The notes under the pieces: generated by a model | Databases searched by the model: none | What the model was told of the DNA's origin: nothing | What the model saw: the letters and a program-made list of their open reading frames with translations, nothing else | Position numbers and translations under genes: made by a program | Part shown: positions 61,155-64,000 of the stretch, piece after piece | Numbering within the stretch: position 1 is the stretch's first letter | Layout: every line of letters begins with the position of its first letter | Assembly: GCF_029193885.1 (NCBI RefSeq) | Contig: NZ_JARFVB010000006.1 | Coordinates: forward strand, 62,001 to 126,000 | DNA: 64,000 nucleotides | From: Flagellimonas yonaguniensis | Lineage (GTDB): Bacteria > Bacteroidota > Bacteroidia > Flavobacteriales > Flavobacteriaceae | Reading direction: 5' to 3'

Positions 61155-61388
61155 AATGCATGTTGATTTACTTTACAAAACTAATTTTGGTGGCCCCAAT
61201 GGAAAATTTTTGTTGTGAAATGTGGTATTTGCTATGTTAAGCCTTGTTTTTTGTTGGATTTCGGGAACAGATCTTTTAATTCTGTGCACTTGCTTCCCCT
61301 CGATTTAAATAGTAGTAAATGGATTATAGGTGGAATATGGGTAAATATTGGAAAATAACCACTTAGCTTGAATAATTGTGGTGCAGGG

Positions 61389-61420
61389 TTGCAAATGCTG
61401 CATTAAATGTCGTATATTTG
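61389..61420 (+). promoter_or_regulatory. promoter of rimP-nusA-infB
   Basis: TTG (61389-61391), 21 bp spacer, TATATTTG (61413-61420). The -7 box is a full match and the spacer is one base longer than usual. TSS expected near 61425. Confidence 0.6.
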
Positions 61421-61449
61421 CGCCACTGAACGGATATAAAAGTATTCAT

Positions 61450-61475
61450 GAGGGGACCTTGAGTCCCCTCTTTTA
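61450..61475 (+). terminator. terminator-like hairpin in the leader of rimP
   Basis: GAGGGGAC (61450-61457), loop CTTGA, GTCCCCTC (61463-61470), then TTTTATT. It has the shape of an intrinsic terminator but sits inside the leader, 14 bp before the rimP ATG. Confidence 0.75.
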
Positions 61476-61488
61476 TTACTGATTTCTT

Positions 61489-61950
61489 ATGTTGAAGGAA
61501 AAAGTGGAATCGTTGTTGAACAAGGCCTTGGAAGAAAACCCATCCTTGTTCTTGGTCGATTTTAAAATGGGAGGCGACAACAGCATAAAAGTGGTTTTGG
61601 ACGGCGATCAAGGGATTAGTTTGCAAGATTGTATGGACGTTAGCAGGGCCATAGAGCACAATCTTGATCGTGAAGAAGAGGATTTCTCTTTGGAAGTCAC
61701 ATCCGCTGGAGCTACATCGCCATTGCTATTGCCGCGTCAGTACAACAAGAATATAGGAAGAAAATTGCAGGTCAAGACCAGCGTAGGGCAATTTGAAGGA
61801 ACACTGGTGGAAACCTCGACAAATAGTATTACCTTGGAGTGGAAGGCACGGGAGCCCAAACCTGTGGGTAAAGGAAAAGTTACAGTGCAGAAAAAGCAGG
61901 AAATCGCCTTTTCTGACATTCAAGAAGCAAAAGTGAAATTAAAATTTTAA
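61489..61950 (+). CDS. rimP: ribosome maturation factor RimP
   Basis: Helps assembly of the 30S subunit. 153 residues. N-terminal domain (about 1-80; GDQGISLQDCMDVSRAIEHNLDR) with the characteristic SLEVTSAG segment, then an SH3-like C-terminal domain (about 85-153). First gene of the rimP-nusA-infB operon, 12 bp before nusA. Confidence 0.95.
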   Translation: MLKEKVESLLNKALEENPSLFLVDFKMGGDNSIKVVLDGDQGISLQDCMDVSRAIEHNLDREEEDFSLEVTSAGATSPLLLPRQYNKNIGRKLQVKTSVGQFEGTLVETSTNSITLEWKAREPKPVGKGKVTVQKKQEIAFSDIQEAKVKLKF

Positions 61951-61962
61951 TTGTAGTAGAAA

Positions 61963-63195
61963 ATGGAAAACCTAGCGCTCATCGAATCCTTTTCGGAGTT
62001 TAAGGACGATAAGTTTATTGACAGGGTGACCCTTATGGCGATTTTGGAAGAAGTCTTTCGAAGTGCGCTCAAGAAAAAATTTGGTTCTGACGACAATTTT
62101 GATATCATCATCAACCCCGATAAAGGGGATTTGGAAATATGGAGAAACCGTATCGTTGTTGAAGATGGTGAAGTGGAAGAACCGAATGAGGAAATTTCCT
62201 TGTCCGAAGCTAGAAAAATCGAACCCGATTTCGAAGTTGGGGAGGATGTTTCGGAAGAGGTAAAATTGATCGATCTGGGCAGAAGGGCAATTTTGGCATT
62301 GCGTCAAAACTTGATCTCCAAGATCCATGAGCATGACAATACCACCATCTACAAGCAATTTAAAGACTTGGAAGGTGAGATTTATACGGCTGAAGTGCAC
62401 CATATTAGGCACCGTGCCGTAATTTTGTTGGATGATGAAGGAAATGAAATCATCCTTCCAAAAGAAAAGCAGATTCCGTCTGACTTTTTCCGCAAAGGGG
62501 ACAACGTTCGTGGTATTATTGAAAGCGTGGAGCTCAAAGGAAACAAGCCTGCGATCATTATGTCAAGAACTTCGCCAAAATTCTTGGAGCAATTGTTTTT
62601 CCAGGAAATCCCGGAAGTGTTCGATGGTTTGATCACCATCAAGAAAGCAGTTCGTATTCCTGGGGAAAAAGCGAAGGTCGCAGTGGATTCCTATGATGAT
62701 AGAATTGATCCCGTAGGTGCCTGTGTGGGTATGAAGGGCTCAAGAATCCATGGAATTGTTCGTGAGTTGGGCAACGAAAACATCGATGTGATCAATTGGA
62801 CGAACAATCCGCAATTAATGGTGACCCGTGCGTTGAGTCCTGCAAGGGTAACATCCGTCAAATTGAACGATGAGAAAAAAACAGCTCAAGTATACCTAAA
62901 GCCAGAGGAGGTTTCCAAGGCCATTGGTAGAGGTGGGCACAACATTCGTTTGGCCGGTCAATTGACTGGTTATGAAATAGATGTGTTCCGTGAAGGGGTG
63001 GAGGAAGATGTGGAGTTGACCGAGTTTTCCGATGAAATCGAAAGCTGGGTGATAGAAGAACTCAAGAAGATTGGATTGGACACCGCACGTAGCGTTTTGG
63101 AACAAGATGTGAAGGATTTGGTAAAACGAACCGATTTGGAAGAAGAAACAATCCAAGAGGTCGTTCGCATCCTCAAGGAAGAATTTGAAGATTAG
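61963..63195 (+). CDS. nusA: transcription termination/antitermination protein NusA
   Basis: 410 residues. N-terminal RNA-polymerase-binding domain (1 to about 125), S1 domain (about 130-200; GEIYTAEVHHIRHRAVILL), KH1 and KH2 RNA-binding domains (about 205-350; VDSYDDRIDPVGACVGMKGSR, EEVSKAIGRGGHNIRLA). Shorter than E. coli NusA (495 residues), as it lacks the acidic repeats. It may regulate its own leader hairpin. infB follows after 42 bp. Confidence 0.97.
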   Translation: MENLALIESFSEFKDDKFIDRVTLMAILEEVFRSALKKKFGSDDNFDIIINPDKGDLEIWRNRIVVEDGEVEEPNEEISLSEARKIEPDFEVGEDVSEEVKLIDLGRRAILALRQNLISKIHEHDNTTIYKQFKDLEGEIYTAEVHHIRHRAVILLDDEGNEIILPKEKQIPSDFFRKGDNVRGIIESVELKGNKPAIIMSRTSPKFLEQLFFQEIPEVFDGLITIKKAVRIPGEKAKVAVDSYDDRIDPVGACVGMKGSRIHGIVRELGNENIDVINWTNNPQLMVTRALSPARVTSVKLNDEKKTAQVYLKPEEVSKAIGRGGHNIRLAGQLTGYEIDVFREGVEEDVELTEFSDEIESWVIEELKKIGLDTARSVLEQDVKDLVKRTDLEEETIQEVVRILKEEFED

Positions 63196-63237
63196 GCTTA
63201 TATTAGCAGCGAAAATTTAGGGCAAGTAAAATTATTT

Positions 63238-64000
63238 ATGGCAGAAAATCCAACAATACGACTTAATAAAGTTCTCAGAGAATTGAACATTTCACTGGAT
63301 AGGGCAGTCGATTACCTGGCCTCGGAGGGGCACGAGGTAGAGGCACGTCCTACCACAAAAATATCCAATGAAGTGTATCAAGTTCTGTTGGATGAGTTCC
63401 AAACGGATAAGAGCAAAAAGGTTGCTTCCAAGGAAGTTGGTGAGGAAAAGCGCAAAGAAAAAGAAGCTATCCGAATCCGTATGGAAAAGGAACAGGAGGA
63501 GCGCAGATTGGCCAAGGAGAAAAAGGAGGCGGAGCAGCAAGTAGTGAAAGCCAAAGCTGAACTTTCCGGACCTAAGACCGTTGGTAAAATCGATTTGGAT
63601 AAAAAACCAGAAAAGGCAAAAGAAGAGAAGCCTAAAGAAGAAGTCGAAACGCCCAAAGCTGAGCCCGAAAAGGTTGTTGAAAAAGAGGAAAAGCCAAAAG
63701 TTGAAACCAAACCTAAGGGAGAAAAGAAAGAGGTAGAAGCAAAAGAGGAGGTCAAGGAAAGTACAGAGGAGACGACAGAGTCGGGTACCATAAAAACCAA
63801 ATATCAAAAACTTTCCGGTCCCAAGATCACTGGGGACAAAATTGACCTTTCCCAATTTAAGAAACCTGCCAAAAAGAAGAAAGAGGACAATAAAGGTCCC
63901 AATAAAGGAGGTTCATCTGATGGCGGCGAGCGAAAAAAACGCCGTAGAAGAATAGTTAAGAACGGCCCGCAATCTGGTGGAGGCCGAAATAATAGGGGAG
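63238..64000 (+). CDS. infB: translation initiation factor IF-2, N-terminal part (cut by window edge)
   Basis: Starts ATG at 63238 and runs off the right edge after 254 codons, before the GTPase domain. The N-terminal module (RLNKVLRELNISLDRAVDYL) is the IF2N helical domain. Next is a charged linker rich in Lys/Glu, with two copies of a short motif (LSGPKTVGKIDL near residue 110 and LSGPKITGDKIDL near 195), then KKRRRRIV. Order rimP-nusA-infB is the normal bacterial one. Confidence 0.95.
   Translation, partial: MAENPTIRLNKVLRELNISLDRAVDYLASEGHEVEARPTTKISNEVYQVLLDEFQTDKSKKVASKEVGEEKRKEKEAIRIRMEKEQEERRLAKEKKEAEQQVVKAKAELSGPKTVGKIDLDKKPEKAKEEKPKEEVETPKAEPEKVVEKEEKPKVETKPKGEKKEVEAKEEVKESTEETTESGTIKTKYQKLSGPKITGDKIDLSQFKKPAKKKKEDNKGPNKGGSSDGGERKKRRRRIVKNGPQSGGGRNNRG

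Larger units (their letters stand above)
61155..61488. other. 334 bp intergenic region between the adhesin and rimP
   Basis: The longest non-coding gap. It contains the minus-strand -7 box TAGTTTTG (61183-61176) of the adhesin and, at the other end, the rimP promoter and hairpin leader described separately. The middle is AT-rich with no coding frame, RNA gene or repeat recognised. Confidence 0.7.

Noticed and set aside
63292..63855. Hydrophobic-looking minus-strand frames opposite infB
   Set aside because: They arise from the complement of Lys/Glu-rich codons (giving Phe/Leu/Ser), a typical artefact of charged linkers.
1..64000. CRISPR array, prophage, insertion sequence, toxin-antitoxin or restriction system
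   Set aside because: No regularly spaced direct repeats, no transposase, integrase or phage structural gene, and no recognisable defence gene pair were found; the palindromic repeats are REP-like and not CRISPR-like.

Overview
The window is a piece of a Bacteroidota chromosome, most likely a marine member of the Flavobacteriaceae. Supporting signs: promoters of the TTG-N17-20-TAnnTTTG type, little visible Shine-Dalgarno signal, an exbB/exbD/exbD cluster with an extra membrane subunit, DUF5916, DUF2723 and DUF6624 proteins, thrombospondin-3/C-type-lectin adhesin architecture, and the ribosomal order rplM-rpsI-rpsB-tsf-pyrH-frr. A genus such as Muricauda/Flagellimonas is possible but is only a guess. 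Most of the window is conserved housekeeping sequence. No prophage, transposase, CRISPR array or rRNA was seen.

Layout. 1-4.7 kb: cell-envelope sugar genes (Kdo transferase cut by the left edge, DegT aminotransferase, galE) and a membrane acyltransferase. 4.9-11.5 kb: 2-oxoglutarate dehydrogenase sucA-sucB with a small trailing gene, a retropepsin-like protease, a TatD nuclease and an L-asparaginase. 11.6-14.9 kb: tRNA-Ser, the ExbB/ExbD energy-transduction operon and a beta-barrel protein. 14.8-25.5 kb (mostly minus strand): a PAP2-like membrane protein, rpoN, asnS, an RND/MMPL exporter, then frr, pyrH, tsf, rpsB, rpsI and rplM. 25.7-28.4 kb: DUF5916 outer-membrane protein. 28.6-35.8 kb: a tyrosine/homogentisate catabolic cluster (HPPD, HGD, FAH, flavin reductase, DUF6624, HisC-like aminotransferase) with a divergent MarR regulator and REP-like repeats between its genes. 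35.8-49 kb: TauE-type permease, thioredoxins, NIPSNAP lipoprotein, polA, glycosylasparaginase, cutC, metallophosphatase and a large DUF2723 membrane protein. 49.2-57.2 kb: tRNA-Gln, YkgJ-type cysteine-cluster protein, carboxylesterase, a Crp/Fnr regulator with a small neighbourhood that looks controlled by paired palindromes, a membrane nucleotide cyclase and a propionyl-CoA-synthetase-like enzyme. 57.3-61.2 kb: a 1298-residue mosaic adhesin. 61.5-64 kb: rimP-nusA-infB (infB cut by the right edge).

Functional themes: TCA cycle flux (sucAB) is fed by the fumarate/acetoacetate output of tyrosine catabolism; translation and transcription machinery forms two blocks (rplM to frr; rimP-nusA-infB); envelope biogenesis and transport fill much of the rest.

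Observations most worth a second look: (1) two ATTAA..TTAAT palindromes placed at exactly equivalent distances from two divergent -7 elements beside a Crp/Fnr gene; (2) ribosomal protein S2 carrying a charged linker and a helix-hairpin-helix tail; (3) a terminator-shaped leader before rimP-nusA-infB; (4) palindromes in the HPPD/MarR intergenic region and a HisC-like enzyme that may be the tyrosine aminotransferase; (5) a family of REP-like palindromes inside and beside the tyrosine operon, with a matching sequence inside polA; (6) a thioredoxin-fold protein that has lost both active-site cysteines.
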